From Lysinibacillus sp. 2017 (lineage in GTDB: Bacteria; Bacillota; Bacilli; Bacillales_A; Planococcaceae): a stretch of 64,000 bases of DNA. The position numbers and the translations under genes were made by a program. This document shows, in pieces, positions 1 through 8,384 of this stretch. The first letter of the stretch is position 1; every line of letters begins with the position of its first letter. The stretch covers positions 2,652,001 through 2,716,000 of the forward strand of contig NZ_CP029002.1 in NCBI RefSeq assembly GCF_003073375.1, given 5' to 3'. The notes beneath the pieces are model-generated. The model did not search any database and was not told where the DNA came from. It was given only the letters and a program-made list of their open reading frames with translations.

Positions 1-70
1 TTGCCATTAAGTTTGGTGCTTCTTCAATTGCTCTTTTTGCAAGTTTCCCTAAAATATCTTTAAGTCCCAT
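1..70 (-). CDS. Hypothetical protein, N-terminus only (cut by window edge)
   Basis: Only the first 23 codons are inside the window, starting MGLKDILGKLAKRAIEEAP on the minus strand. A GGAGTGAG ribosome binding site lies just upstream of the ATG at 68-70, which supports it as a real start. The visible part looks like an amphipathic helix. I do not recognise the family, and too little is present to assign a function. It lies downstream of the WYL regulator in the same direction, so the two may be cotranscribed. Confidence 0.5.
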   Translation of the reverse strand, partial: MGLKDILGKLAKRAIEEAPNLMA

Positions 71-93
71 CTCTACTCACTCCTATACATTTA

Positions 94-1083
94 TTACTTC
101 AACTGCTTTGTATGGATATACAACCCAAGCATTTTTTCTATACTCGATTGAATTTCCTCTCGAAAAGCAACCGGCTCTAGCACTTCCACATGCTCTCCCT
201 GACTAAGGAGCCACATCTTAATACCCTTACCAAATACTTCAGCTTCGTAAATCAGGCCATCGTCGCTCTTTTTTATGACTTTCGCAGTCGGTAGTCGATC
301 AAGAACCGCTTGTGGCGAAGCGCCTGTAAAACGGAATTTGATGGTTAATAATTCGCCCGTGTACATAAACTGCACACGCTTGCGGAATTCTCCTTCTTGA
401 AAACGCTCTTGGTATGGCACTGGAAACGAAATCGATGTTGGCTGAAACTGTTGAATCCGATCAATTCGGTAAATCGTTGGAAAATCAAAATCTGTCTTCA
501 CCGAATAGGCAATTAAGTAAAAATAATATTCCGAGAAAATAATACCTACTGGCTTAACCATTCGCTCATTTGCCTGCTGATCAAATTCACGTATATAATG
601 CATGGAAATGACCTTTTTCGCTTGGATTGCTAGTGAAAGCTGCCAAAGCATAGGGAACAAATCTCTTTTGTGATTCAGTTCGACATACAAATGCTTTTCA
701 TTTTGCATCATTTTCTTGATTGTTGCTTGTTCTTCCTTTTGTGCAAGCTGTGTTAGCTTTTTAATGATGAAATCCATTTCATGCTTTGGAAATGCACGCG
801 ATTCAATTAACACCTTCAAAATGGCAAAAATTTCTTCATTGCTTAACCAAGAAGGTTGTTCCGTTTCGAATACATAGGCTTTTTTGGAATAATCGTATTC
901 CAAAAATTCATTTTGTTTTTCAGTTTCTAAAAACTCTCGAATGCTTGCAATATCTCGTTGAATAGACTTTTCACTCTTTTGATAGCGATCGGCCTCTTCT
1001 TTTTTCACAAGACTTTGCCCATTTTTCAAACGATCATACATCGAAAGAATCCGACTAATTTGATCTTGTCTCTCTTCATTCAT
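94..1083 (-). CDS. WYL-domain transcriptional regulator with N-terminal HTH
   Basis: A 329-residue protein with the layout of WYL-family (DeoR/YobV-like) regulators: an N-terminal helix-turn-helix (about residues 1-60, starting MNEERQDQISRIL), a linker, a WYL-type beta-rich domain (about 140-215, with the PVGIIFSEYYFYLIAY segment) and a C-terminal WCX-like extension. Such proteins bind DNA and usually sense a ligand through the WYL domain. The reading frame extends 33 codons further upstream, but the ATG at 1083 has a good AGGTGATC ribosome binding site and begins at the conserved HTH, so I chose it. The target genes and ligand are unknown. The gene points away from the small zinc-ribbon gene at 1265. 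Confidence 0.85.
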   Translation of the reverse strand: MNEERQDQISRILSMYDRLKNGQSLVKKEEADRYQKSEKSIQRDIASIREFLETEKQNEFLEYDYSKKAYVFETEQPSWLSNEEIFAILKVLIESRAFPKHEMDFIIKKLTQLAQKEEQATIKKMMQNEKHLYVELNHKRDLFPMLWQLSLAIQAKKVISMHYIREFDQQANERMVKPVGIIFSEYYFYLIAYSVKTDFDFPTIYRIDRIQQFQPTSISFPVPYQERFQEGEFRKRVQFMYTGELLTIKFRFTGASPQAVLDRLPTAKVIKKSDDGLIYEAEVFGKGIKMWLLSQGEHVEVLEPVAFREEIQSSIEKMLGLYIHTKQLK

Positions 1084-1264
1084 TGGATCACCTCGATATA
1101 GTAATACTAGCTTTTTAATTGGACGTATAATGACCAATCGAATATGTATTATCAAACTGTGCAAACAATTAATAGTATTCATTCATCTCACAACATTATA
1201 CCACTATATGGATATTATTGGATGATAAACAGTTACTATTACGTAACTAAAAGGAGAGAACAAA

Positions 1265-1441
1265 ATGCCATTACCTCAAATTCGTTTAGTATTTTGTGAC
1301 GCTTGTGGAAAGTTAATTAAATCGGAAAAGTTCGGCGATGCCTTAACGCCGATGGAGTGGAAACGAATGCAAAATATGCAGAAGAAACACCTTTGTGGTA
1401 AGTGTAAGGTGAAAATACGATTGACAAAATTATTAAAATAA
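1265..1441 (+). CDS. Small zinc-ribbon protein (58 aa), function unknown
   Basis: A 58-codon gene with a strong AAGGAGAG ribosome binding site 7 bases before the ATG and a rho-independent terminator about 45 bases after the stop. The protein has two CxxC knuckles, CDAC at residues 11-14 and CGKC at 44-47, the spacing of a small zinc ribbon, in an otherwise very basic sequence. It could be a nucleic-acid- or protein-binding accessory factor, but I cannot name the family. The ribosome binding site, terminator and paired cysteines together make it a credible gene despite its size. Confidence 0.72.
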   Translation: MPLPQIRLVFCDACGKLIKSEKFGDALTPMEWKRMQNMQKKHLCGKCKVKIRLTKLLK

Positions 1442-1484
1442 GATGGAATGGACGAGATTTTATGGGATTTCAATCAATTAAAAC

Positions 1485-1522
1485 AAAAGGTACTACGGGA
1501 ATCGCTCGTAGTACCTTTTTTG
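1485..1522 (+). terminator. Rho-independent terminator of the zinc-ribbon gene
   Basis: Perfect 13-bp inverted repeat AAAAGGTACTACG (1485-1497) and CGTAGTACCTTTT (1507-1519), with a 9-base loop and a T run. Confidence 0.85.
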
Positions 1523-1778
1523 ATGGATGTTTTTTTCGTTCAATGAGTGAGCTTAAATGGTTGGTATGGGCAAGCTTGTTGTTTGTCAGCCACCATATTG
1601 GTTTTGACTGGTACAACTTTTTAGCACTTGAATTCTTTCGTAATGGCATCCGTCCTAATTGGAGAAGGCTATTTAACTATTTAAATCAATTAAATACTAC
1701 TTCTTGATATACTGTAGATAAGCACCCTTTTGTTGAATGAGGTTAAAATGAATTTATCGAAAGACGGGAGGAATTAAA

Positions 1779-2255
1779 TTGAAAAAATATATTCTGCTAA
1801 TGTTATTTAGCTTCACCTTAATTTTATCTGCTTGCACCCAAGCTGAGGAAGACACACAGGAATATTCAGGGATTATTAGTGATGAACAATCTTTTGGTTA
1901 TGAGTACACCGTATTAAAAGAACAAAATAATTTTTCTTGGAAGGTTGGCTACAAAGGAGATATATCTATTATCGAAGAGAGTACTGCCAATCAAGATGAT
2001 TTAGTAAATTACATGAATGCTGTAAATGATAGTAAATTGGTATCGGTAAAACTAATTACATCGGTATCATACTTATTAATAATTATTATAACAACGCTTA
2101 TCCTTTATAAGAAAAATAGAAAAATGCTTAAAGATAGCGCTATTGTTATAACTATGTTAGCAGGTATTGCACTATATATTGCCTTCAAAGCATCATTTGA
2201 TCTAAGTAGTTTATTACAAGATGTAAAATCCTACTATTTGATATTAACTAATTAA
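1779..2255 (+). CDS. Putative lipoprotein with extra membrane segments
   Basis: A 158-residue protein starting at TTG (GGGAGGAA ribosome binding site about 6 bases upstream). The N-terminus is a type II signal peptide ending in the lipobox LSAC at residues 16-19, so the mature protein should be anchored to the outer face of the membrane. After an acidic extracytoplasmic region of about 70 residues there are two further hydrophobic stretches (about residues 92-110 and 122-140) separated by a short basic loop KKNRK. A lipid anchor plus two C-terminal membrane helices is unusual. I do not recognise the family. The next gene is also a small membrane protein and may share its transcript. Confidence 0.65.
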   Translation: MKKYILLMLFSFTLILSACTQAEEDTQEYSGIISDEQSFGYEYTVLKEQNNFSWKVGYKGDISIIEESTANQDDLVNYMNAVNDSKLVSVKLITSVSYLLIIIITTLILYKKNRKMLKDSAIVITMLAGIALYIAFKASFDLSSLLQDVKSYYLILTN

Positions 2256-2378
2256 TTAAGGTAAACGGGACTTTGGCTAATTGTGTTCTCAAATGTAATT
2301 TTGATAACTTTAGCGTTATAAATAAATGATACAATGTTAAATATGAATTTGAACTGATTAGCTAGGAGGATTAAGCTC

Positions 2379-2606
2379 TTGAAGTTAATATCTTATATTT
2401 CTATAGTTTTTGCCGTTGCATTTGGTCTACATGGTGTTATTACAGGAGATTTAAAGTTCCAGCCAATCATGTATTTTTTCTTTGGGATTACATTTTTAAT
2501 GTTAGCGTATGGGTCTTATAAAAAAGGGGAGAAACGCAACGTAATTGCCTTCACTATCCCCTTTTTAGTTGGTGTTATTGCATTAATCGTTATGCTATAT
2601 AGATAG
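2379..2606 (+). CDS. Small membrane protein, DUF3953 (YczI-like)
   Basis: A 75-residue protein with three predicted transmembrane helices (about residues 3-20, 29-45 and 53-72) and a basic loop KKGEKRN before the last helix, consistent with the positive-inside rule. Length, helix pattern and the GDLKFQPIMYFFFG segment resemble DUF3953/YczI proteins of Bacillales, whose function is unknown. The start is TTG at 2379, chosen for the TAGGAGGA ribosome binding site 8 bases upstream. Confidence 0.65.
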   Translation: MKLISYISIVFAVAFGLHGVITGDLKFQPIMYFFFGITFLMLAYGSYKKGEKRNVIAFTIPFLVGVIALIVMLYR

Positions 2607-2709
2607 TATTGAGTAAGAATTAGTGCATCTTTAAAACAACATCGAGTACTATTAATACATAGATTTAATATATACAATCATATTCAAAATAACGTTCCCC
2701 CAAAAAAAG

Positions 2710-2753
2710 AAAGCGTTACGATCTTTGATAACAAAGGATTTGTAACGCTTTTC
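2710..2753. terminator. Probable bidirectional terminator
   Basis: Ten-base-pair inverted repeat AAAGCGTTAC (2710-2719) and GTAACGCTTT (2742-2751). T-rich tracts follow on both strands, stronger on the minus strand. Confidence 0.65.
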
Positions 2754-2989
2754 TATTAGTTCAAACTTCTTCTATCTGACAAAATACCGCACCAGATGTA
2801 AACATAAAGTTGAAAATAAACTGCAATTTGCACTAAAAAGTAGTGATATATAATAACAGTTTTATCAATCCTTTAAATTCCATTCAATCAATTCTATTTA
2901 TACTGGCCTTTATTATATTAAAAAGGGATATCTAAAAACGCCTCTCCAAGATAAACACCTTTAATTTGATGATTCTTCTATACTTTACA

Positions 2990-3021
2990 AAACAAAAAAC
3001 ACTTTGCATATACGCAAAGTG
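2990..3021 (-). terminator. Terminator of tRNA-Arg
   Basis: Inverted repeat CACTTTGC (3000-3007) and GCAAAGTG (3014-3021). Read on the minus strand it is followed by TTTTTT, 16 bases after the tRNA 3' end. Confidence 0.8.
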
Positions 3022-3037
3022 CTTCTCGAATTATTGA

Positions 3038-3111
<74 letters not shown>

Positions 3112-3264
3112 AATGTTTTTTACTAACTATCTGGTAGTAAAGACAATTTTTATTATATGCTAGCAGAACTTGAAAGTCAACAGCTTTTTAAATAAAAATC
3201 ATTATTTGGGTAAAATAATAATTCCAGCTAATAACCTGCTCGATTCAACTAAACAAACTATCAC

Positions 3265-3765
3265 CTATCGTTCAATGAACATTTGCTCGATCAAATCATT
3301 ATTTTCATCATAGCAATCCAAAATGAAATGTGTTTTAGAAATAGTAATCGTCACGAAAGATTTTTCTTTAATACGTCTTGGCTTCAGTAAGCTACCTGGA
3401 TTTACAAAGAAAATATCATCAATATATTCCGCGCCTAATATATGCGAATGACCAAAGCATACAATCGTTGCACCAAGTTCTTTTGCACGGTACACAAGTT
3501 TCATCGGCGACGTTTTCACCTCATACAGATGGCCATGCGTCACGTATACACGCTCTTCGCCTACTTGGAACACAATCTCCTCTAAATAGTTGCTGTCGTG
3601 ATCACAGTTGCCCTTGACGCGCTCTAAGCCTTGCATGGCAGAATGATTGTACGGTAATTCACTATCCCCGCAATGAATCATCTTAGCAGCGTCTGGATGA
3701 TAACCCTTTACACGTTCAATCACTTCCACGTCACCATGCGTATCACTCATTACTAATAGTTTCAT
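3265..3765 (-). CDS. ysnB: Metallophosphoesterase, YsnB/YfcE family
   Basis: A 166-residue calcineurin-like phosphodiesterase of the small YfcE/MJ0936 group. The metal-binding motifs are all present: DTH at residues 8-10, GD at 33-34, GNCDHD around 52-57, GH at 78-79 and GHSH at 105-108. The family hydrolyses phosphodiesters with Mn2+ or other divalent metals; the natural substrate is not established. It is the last gene of rph-rdgB-ysnB, 32 bases after rdgB, the order seen in B. subtilis. Confidence 0.9.
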   Translation of the reverse strand: MKLLVMSDTHGDVEVIERVKGYHPDAAKMIHCGDSELPYNHSAMQGLERVKGNCDHDSNYLEEIVFQVGEERVYVTHGHLYEVKTSPMKLVYRAKELGATIVCFGHSHILGAEYIDDIFFVNPGSLLKPRRIKEKSFVTITISKTHFILDCYDENNDLIEQMFIER

Positions 3766-3797
3766 ACCGTCACCTCATTCATTATTTTACTAAAAGA

Positions 3798-4391
3798 TTA
3801 CTTCAATAATTCCGCTAATTGTAACGCTAATTTACGAATGGCATTCCCACGGTGAGAAATGGCGCCTTTATCGTCAGCAGAAAGCTCTGCCATATGTTTT
3901 TCTAATGCTGGCACATAGAATACTGGGTCATAGCCGAAACCATTTGTCCCCTTCTTCTCATGTGCGATGACACCTTCGCATGTACCGAATACTGTTTTTG
4001 TTTCCATATTTGGTCCAGCGATAGCTAATGCACAGCAAAAACGTGCTGTACGCGCTTCCTCAGGCACATCTTTCATGTTTGCCAACAGTTTTACCATGTT
4101 CGCTTCATCATCATGGTCACCTGCGTAACGAGCTGAATATACGCCTGGTTCACCGTTTAATGCATCGACCATTAAACCGCTATCATCAGCGATTACGATT
4201 TTACCTAGTAAATTCGCTAAAGTTTCTGCTTTTAAAATCGCATTTTCTTCAAATGTCGTACCTGTTTCTTCGATTTCTAAATCAGGTGCCACCTCGAACA
4301 TTGTCACGACTTCATAGCCGAATGGATTGAATAATGCTTCAAAGTCTTTTGCTTTGCCTTTATTTTTCGTGGCAATGACTACTTGTTTCAT
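3798..4391 (-). CDS. rdgB: XTP/dITP diphosphatase (non-canonical purine NTP pyrophosphatase)
   Basis: A 197-residue Ham1/RdgB-family enzyme (ysnA in B. subtilis). It hydrolyses ITP, dITP and XTP to the monophosphates and so keeps deaminated purines out of nucleic acids. The substrate-binding start ATKNKGKAKDFEALF, the catalytic DDSGL around residue 70 and the C-terminal SHRGNA motif are all present, and the length is typical. Its ATG overlaps the rph stop in a TAATG junction, so the two are translationally coupled. Confidence 0.95.
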   Translation of the reverse strand: MKQVVIATKNKGKAKDFEALFNPFGYEVVTMFEVAPDLEIEETGTTFEENAILKAETLANLLGKIVIADDSGLMVDALNGEPGVYSARYAGDHDDEANMVKLLANMKDVPEEARTARFCCALAIAGPNMETKTVFGTCEGVIAHEKKGTNGFGYDPVFYVPALEKHMAELSADDKGAISHRGNAIRKLALQLAELLK

Positions 4392-5143
4392 TAGGCTTCC
4401 ACCTTTCCAACGAATGCTGCTAACTCACCTAATGCTTCTTTCTGAATGGTAATTAGCTGCGCAATACCTGCTTCACCTAAATCTAATAATTCATTGAGTT
4501 CAGCGCGTGAGAAAGTAGCTTCCTCGCCTGTCCCTTGTAATTCCACAAATTGACCAGAGCCTGTCATCACGACATTCATATCAACTTCTGCAGCAGAATC
4601 TTCAATGTAGTTTAAGTCTAATGCAGCACCAATTTCTGCTAATTTACCAACACTTGTTGCTGCTAGGAAATCAGTTACAGGGAATTTAGCGAAAGGTTTT
4701 TCTTGTGCTAATTTTGCGATTGCTTGAGTCATCGCAACGAAAGCGCCTGTAATGGAAGCAGTACGTGTACCACCATCTGCTTGAATGACATCACAGTCAA
4801 TCCACACAGTTTTTTCACCAAGTGTATCTAAATCTACTACCGCACGTAATGCACGGCCAATTAGACGTTGAATTTCCATTGTACGACCTGTTACCTTACC
4901 AGCTGATGATTCGCGGCGTGTACGCTGTTCTGTGGCACGTGGAAGCATTGAATACTCAGCTGTAATCCAACCTTTCCCTTGTCCACGTAGGAAGCCTGGT
5001 ACTCGATCTTCAATTGTTGCTGTACAAATTACCTTTGTATTCCCAACTGTAATTAATACAGAACCTTCTGGATGCATTAAATAATTATTTTCAATTTGAA
5101 CTGGACGTAATTCATTCACAGCTCGTAAGTCATGTCTAGTCAT
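4391..5143 (-). CDS. rph: Ribonuclease PH
   Basis: A 250-residue phosphorolytic 3'-5' exoribonuclease that trims tRNA 3' ends and uses inorganic phosphate. Typical motifs are visible: the RPVQIE start of the core, EYSMLPRAT near residue 86, the phosphate-binding [14 protein letters not shown] region, and [18 protein letters not shown]. Full length. It is the first gene of rph-rdgB-ysnB; a terminator at 5220-5262 separates it from racE, so it should have its own promoter in 5144-5220. The gerM gene that lies between racE and rph in B. subtilis is absent here. Confidence 0.96.
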   Translation of the reverse strand: MTRHDLRAVNELRPVQIENNYLMHPEGSVLITVGNTKVICTATIEDRVPGFLRGQGKGWITAEYSMLPRATEQRTRRESSAGKVTGRTMEIQRLIGRALRAVVDLDTLGEKTVWIDCDVIQADGGTRTASITGAFVAMTQAIAKLAQEKPFAKFPVTDFLAATSVGKLAEIGAALDLNYIEDSAAEVDMNVVMTGSGQFVELQGTGEEATFSRAELNELLDLGEAGIAQLITIQKEALGELAAFVGKVEA

Positions 5144-5219
5144 AAGTGACCTCCTAAATAGTTTCGCGCACTAATCTTAACATACTTTTTTAGTCGTCTA
5201 AAGTGGAAAAGCCCATTAC

Positions 5220-5262
5220 ATAAAGAAAAGACTTGAATAGACGATTCATCTATTCAAGTCTC
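5220..5262 (-). terminator. Terminator downstream of racE
   Basis: Perfect 12-bp inverted repeat AGACTTGAATAG (5229-5240) and CTATTCAAGTCT (5250-5261), followed on the minus strand by TTTTCTTT. Confidence 0.85.
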
Positions 5263-5265
5263 CCC

Positions 5266-6066
5266 TTATTTTTCAAATGAAATTTTACGAATATCTAATT
5301 CGTTACTTTCTAACCAACGCTCCGCAATGGAACGGAAAATTGGTACAGAACCCGATGCATGAAGAATATGCTTCGGTGGCTCTGCATTCGTACGTAACTG
5401 ACCATTATAACGTAAAATGCTTTCAACATCTTTTGCTGTTTCTTCAGCGGATGATAGTACATTCACTTTTGGTCCGACAGCTGCTTCAATTTGCTTTTGT
5501 AAAATCGGATAATGTGTACAACCTAAAATGACTGTATCAAATCGTTCATTAGCAATTGGCTCTAGTCCTTTTTCAACTAGGTCAAAAGAGAACTGCCCTT
5601 CATACTCACCACTTTCTACAAGTGGAACGAATGTCGGACAAGCAAGCGGATGAATGGTTGCCTTTGTTGAAAGTGACAAAATTGCTTCTTCATAAGCACC
5701 ACTTTTAATCGTTCCCTCAGTTGCTAAAACGACGATTTCATTACGTTTTGTCTTTTTAATTGCTGCGCGCGCCCCTGCGTTTATAACACCTAAAACCGGA
5801 AATGGCATATGTTTTTGTAAACTTTCTAATGCTGCTGCTGTTGCTGTGTTACAGGCAATGACTAGCATTTTAATGTCCATTTTCTCAAGTGCTTTTGCCA
5901 TTTGCCATGTGAAATTTCGTACTTCTTGTTTTGTACGCGGCCCATAAGGACATCGCGCTGTATCTCCCATATAATAAATGGTTTCGTTTGGCAAAAGCTC
6001 CATAATTGCTTTTGCTACTGTTAAACCGCCAACTCCAGAATCGATTACACCAATTGGGGCATTCAC
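5266..6066 (-). CDS. racE: Glutamate racemase
   Basis: A 266-residue cofactor-independent racemase that makes D-glutamate for peptidoglycan. Both catalytic cysteines are in their motifs, ACNTAT (Cys72) and GCTHYP (Cys183), and the N-terminal IGVIDSGVGGLTV motif is intact. It follows the MarR-type gene ysmB by 17 bases and gerE lies further upstream, as in B. subtilis gerE-ysmB-racE. A terminator immediately follows the stop codon. Confidence 0.96.
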   Translation of the reverse strand: MNAPIGVIDSGVGGLTVAKAIMELLPNETIYYMGDTARCPYGPRTKQEVRNFTWQMAKALEKMDIKMLVIACNTATAAALESLQKHMPFPVLGVINAGARAAIKKTKRNEIVVLATEGTIKSGAYEEAILSLSTKATIHPLACPTFVPLVESGEYEGQFSFDLVEKGLEPIANERFDTVILGCTHYPILQKQIEAAVGPKVNVLSSAEETAKDVESILRYNGQLRTNAEPPKHILHASGSVPIFRSIAERWLESNELDIRKISFEK

Positions 6067-6082
6067 TTGTACCGCCTCTATC

Positions 6083-6526
6083 CTATTTCATTAATAAATG
6101 TAGCTTTTGTAAGTTCTTCGATAATTGCTCGAACTCTTTGTCATTAAATTCGCCTGTAATAGTACGTAAATAATCTTGACGCTTGATAATTACTTCTTGA
6201 ATGATACGTTCGCCTTCAGGTAATAGATGAATACGTATGACGCGACGATCATTTTCATCACGCACACGTTGAACGAGTTCATGTTTCTCCATACGATCGA
6301 CTAAATCTGTTGTCGTACTAAATGCCAAAAACATTCTTGTCGATAAATCACCAATTGTCATATCTCCAGATTCATGCAGCCATTGTAGTGCGATAAATTG
6401 TGGAGGTGTGATGGTATAATTGCTTAAAATTTCGCGACCTTTTTGCTTTATTAAGTGAGAAATATATCTTAATTCTTTTTCTAAGATTGCTATAGATTCA
6501 GAGCTATGTTTGTCTTGTTCTATCAT
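6083..6526 (-). CDS. ysmB: MarR-family transcriptional regulator (YsmB)
   Basis: A 147-residue winged-helix protein with an N-terminal dimerisation helix, the recognition region TIGDLSTRMFLAFSTTTDLVDRME (about residues 76-100) and the wing VQRVRDENDRRVIRIHL. It sits between gerE and racE as ysmB does in B. subtilis. Its ligand and targets are not known from the sequence. It may regulate its own transcript, including racE. Confidence 0.85.
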   Translation of the reverse strand: MIEQDKHSSESIAILEKELRYISHLIKQKGREILSNYTITPPQFIALQWLHESGDMTIGDLSTRMFLAFSTTTDLVDRMEKHELVQRVRDENDRRVIRIHLLPEGERIIQEVIIKRQDYLRTITGEFNDKEFEQLSKNLQKLHLLMK

Positions 6527-6599
6527 CTACTCCATTCACTCCCCGATACGTTTCATAGTTCTATTTTGAAGTTTTTTTCATAAAATAGCAAGTATCCAA

Positions 6600-6821
6600 T
6601 CAGTTTATTGACAATTCTTGCAATCGTAATAATTCAAGAATTGCTTGTGTGCGACTTGATACCCCTAGCTTTTGAATCGTATTTGAAATATGATTACGCA
6701 CAGTTTTTTCACTGATGCCTAATTCTGTCGATATTTCGCGAGTAGAATAGTCCTGAATTAATAGTTCAAAAATTTCTCGTTCTCTTTTCGTTAACAGCGA
6801 ACGATGCTGCGGACGATTCAT
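6600..6821 (-). CDS. gerE: Spore germination/coat regulator GerE
   Basis: A 73-residue protein that is almost entirely a LuxR-type helix-turn-helix: LTKREREIFELL followed by STREISTELGISEKTVRNHISNTIQKLGV. In B. subtilis GerE is the last regulator of the mother-cell cascade; it acts late in sporulation with sigma-K to switch coat genes. The length (74 in B. subtilis) and position next to ysmB-racE match. It indicates a spore-forming host. A sigma-K-like promoter lies just upstream. Confidence 0.95.
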   Translation of the reverse strand: MNRPQHRSLLTKREREIFELLIQDYSTREISTELGISEKTVRNHISNTIQKLGVSSRTQAILELLRLQELSIN

Positions 6822-6850
6822 TGAGCAACACCCTCCTATCCTCTTCCTTG

Positions 6851-6880
6851 TACATTATGTCGTACACATACGTGAGGTGA
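6851..6880 (-). promoter_or_regulatory. Candidate sigma-K promoter of gerE
   Basis: On the minus strand CATAATGTA (complement of 6851-6859) matches the sigma-K -10 pattern CATANNNTA exactly, with an AC dinucleotide 17 bases upstream as expected for the -35. It ends 30 bases before the gerE ATG. B. subtilis gerE is transcribed by sigma-K, which fits. The motif is short, so this remains a prediction. Confidence 0.5.
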
Positions 6881-6890
6881 GGGCATTTAA

Positions 6891-7334
6891 CTATTTCCCA
6901 AGCAATATTTTTTTCTGTTCTTCTAATAATGGTACACCTTTACCCGTATGCGCGTTCAATTGTACTAACGTTCCACGTGCTGTATAGCAAATTTCATCCT
7001 TGTCGTTTTTCACTAGATAATGTAGATCCATAGACGACGAACCAATCGACGCTGTTTTCACATAAACCGTTAATTCCTCATCGAAAAATACTTGGTTCAC
7101 ATAATCACATTGGATGTCTGCTACAACAAGCATATTTTTCTTGCCATCTTTGCCAAGAAAATCAAAGTTCATTGTTTTAAAATATTCAATACGTGCATAT
7201 TCAAAATACGCAAATACCTTCGTGTTGTTCACATGTCCATACATATCTGTCTCTGAAAAACGCACCCGTACCTTTGTCGAAAAGTTAAACCCGTTCATCC
7301 ATTCCTGTAAATCTTGAATATATGCTGCTCGCAT
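6891..7334 (-). CDS. ysmA: Acyl-CoA thioesterase, 4HBT family (YsmA-like)
   Basis: A 147-residue hot-dog-fold protein. The motif VRFSETDMYGHVNNTKVFAYFEYAR contains the Asp and His/Asn positions typical of YbgC/4HBT thioesterases, which hydrolyse acyl-CoA or acyl-ACP thioesters. The physiological substrate cannot be told. I chose the ATG at 7334 because of the AAAGGGGGAG ribosome binding site 6 bases upstream; the frame extends 11 codons further without one. It lies between sdhB and gerE, the position of ysmA in B. subtilis. Confidence 0.87.
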   Translation of the reverse strand: MRAAYIQDLQEWMNGFNFSTKVRVRFSETDMYGHVNNTKVFAYFEYARIEYFKTMNFDFLGKDGKKNMLVVADIQCDYVNQVFFDEELTVYVKTASIGSSSMDLHYLVKNDKDEICYTARGTLVQLNAHTGKGVPLLEEQKKILLGK

Positions 7335-7542
7335 AAAAACTCCCCCTTTAATATGAAAAATCATCATCCCCCGATAATGAATACCCGTTCATTATAGCAT
7401 TATTTTTCTAATGTAGAAATACGGAGTTATGTGCAGTAATAAAGTTTTGTGTGATTTATGCGCTGAGCCCACTAAAACACAGTACCCCTTATTCACTCCC
7501 TAATTAATGAGTCGACACACTTCGGCAATATTCCCAATACTA

Positions 7543-7577
7543 CGAAAAAAAAGGCCCCCACAAATGTGAGAGCCTTT
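7543..7577 (-). terminator. Terminator of the sdhCAB operon
   Basis: On the minus strand AAGGCTCTCACA pairs with TGTGGGGGCCTT through a two-base loop (with G-U pairs) and a run of T follows. Confidence 0.85.
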
Positions 7578-7590
7578 TGAATAGGTTAGA

Positions 7591-8367
7591 TTAGTCAACC
7601 ATGTGGTCAGAACCGAAGAAGTTCTTGAACATTTGAACTGTTGTTGCACGGTTAAGTGCTGCGATAGATGTTGTTAAAGGAATACCTTTTGGACAAGCAG
7701 CTACACAGTTTTGTGAGTTACCACAGTTAGCAAGACCACCGTCGCCCATGATTGTTTCTAAACGTTCGTCTTTATTCATCGCACCAGTTGGGTGAGTATT
7801 GAATAAACGAACTTGTGATAATGGTTGAGGTCCCATAAATGAAGATTTTTCAGATACGTTTGGACATGCTTCCATACATACACCACAAGTCATACATTTA
7901 GATAATTCATAAGCCCATTGACGTTTGCGCTCAGGCATACGTGGACCTTCACCTAAATCATAAGTACCATCAATTGGAACCCATGCTTTTACTTTCTTAA
8001 GTGCGTTGAACATACGTTGACGGTCAACTTGTAAGTCACGGATGACTGGGAAAGTTTTCATTGGTTCTAATGTAATTGGTTGAGTTAATTTGTCTACTAA
8101 TGCTGAACAAGATTGTTGTGGACGTCCGTTGATTACCATTGAACATGCACCACAAACTTCTTCTAAACAGTTCATATCCCAAGCAACTGGAGTCGTTTTT
8201 TGACCATCAGCTGTTACAGGATTTTTTTGAATATGCATTAAAGCAGAGATTACGTTCATACCAGGGCGGTAAGGAACTTCGAATTTCTCAACGCGAGTAG
8301 AACCATTCTCTGTATCTTGACGAACGATTTCTAACTTAACTGTTCTGCCAGTATTTACTGTTTCCAT
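7591..8367 (-). CDS. sdhB: Succinate dehydrogenase iron-sulfur subunit
   Basis: A 258-residue subunit carrying the electrons from SdhA to the membrane anchor. Cysteines for the [2Fe-2S] cluster are at about 67, 72, 75 and 87 (CLEEVCGAC), and the ferredoxin-like part has CMTCGVCMEACP around 158-168 and CGNSQNCVAACP for the [4Fe-4S] and [3Fe-4S] clusters. It is the last gene of sdhCAB, 17 bases after sdhA, with a terminator right behind it. Confidence 0.97.
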   Translation of the reverse strand: METVNTGRTVKLEIVRQDTENGSTRVEKFEVPYRPGMNVISALMHIQKNPVTADGQKTTPVAWDMNCLEEVCGACSMVINGRPQQSCSALVDKLTQPITLEPMKTFPVIRDLQVDRQRMFNALKKVKAWVPIDGTYDLGEGPRMPERKRQWAYELSKCMTCGVCMEACPNVSEKSSFMGPQPLSQVRLFNTHPTGAMNKDERLETIMGDGGLANCGNSQNCVAACPKGIPLTTSIAALNRATTVQMFKNFFGSDHMVD

Positions 8368-8384
8368 TGTATAGTTCTCCCTTC

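Larger units (their letters stand above)
2607..3037. other. Non-coding stretch between the small membrane protein gene and tRNA-Arg
   Basis: AT-rich and without a convincing reading frame on either strand. It holds two hairpins described separately (2710-2753 and 2990-3021). I see nothing else in it. Confidence 0.6.

Noticed and set aside
1462-1707. 81-codon open frame after the zinc-ribbon gene
   Set aside because: It runs through the hairpin terminator at 1485-1522, has no ribosome binding site, and its protein has no domain-like pattern.
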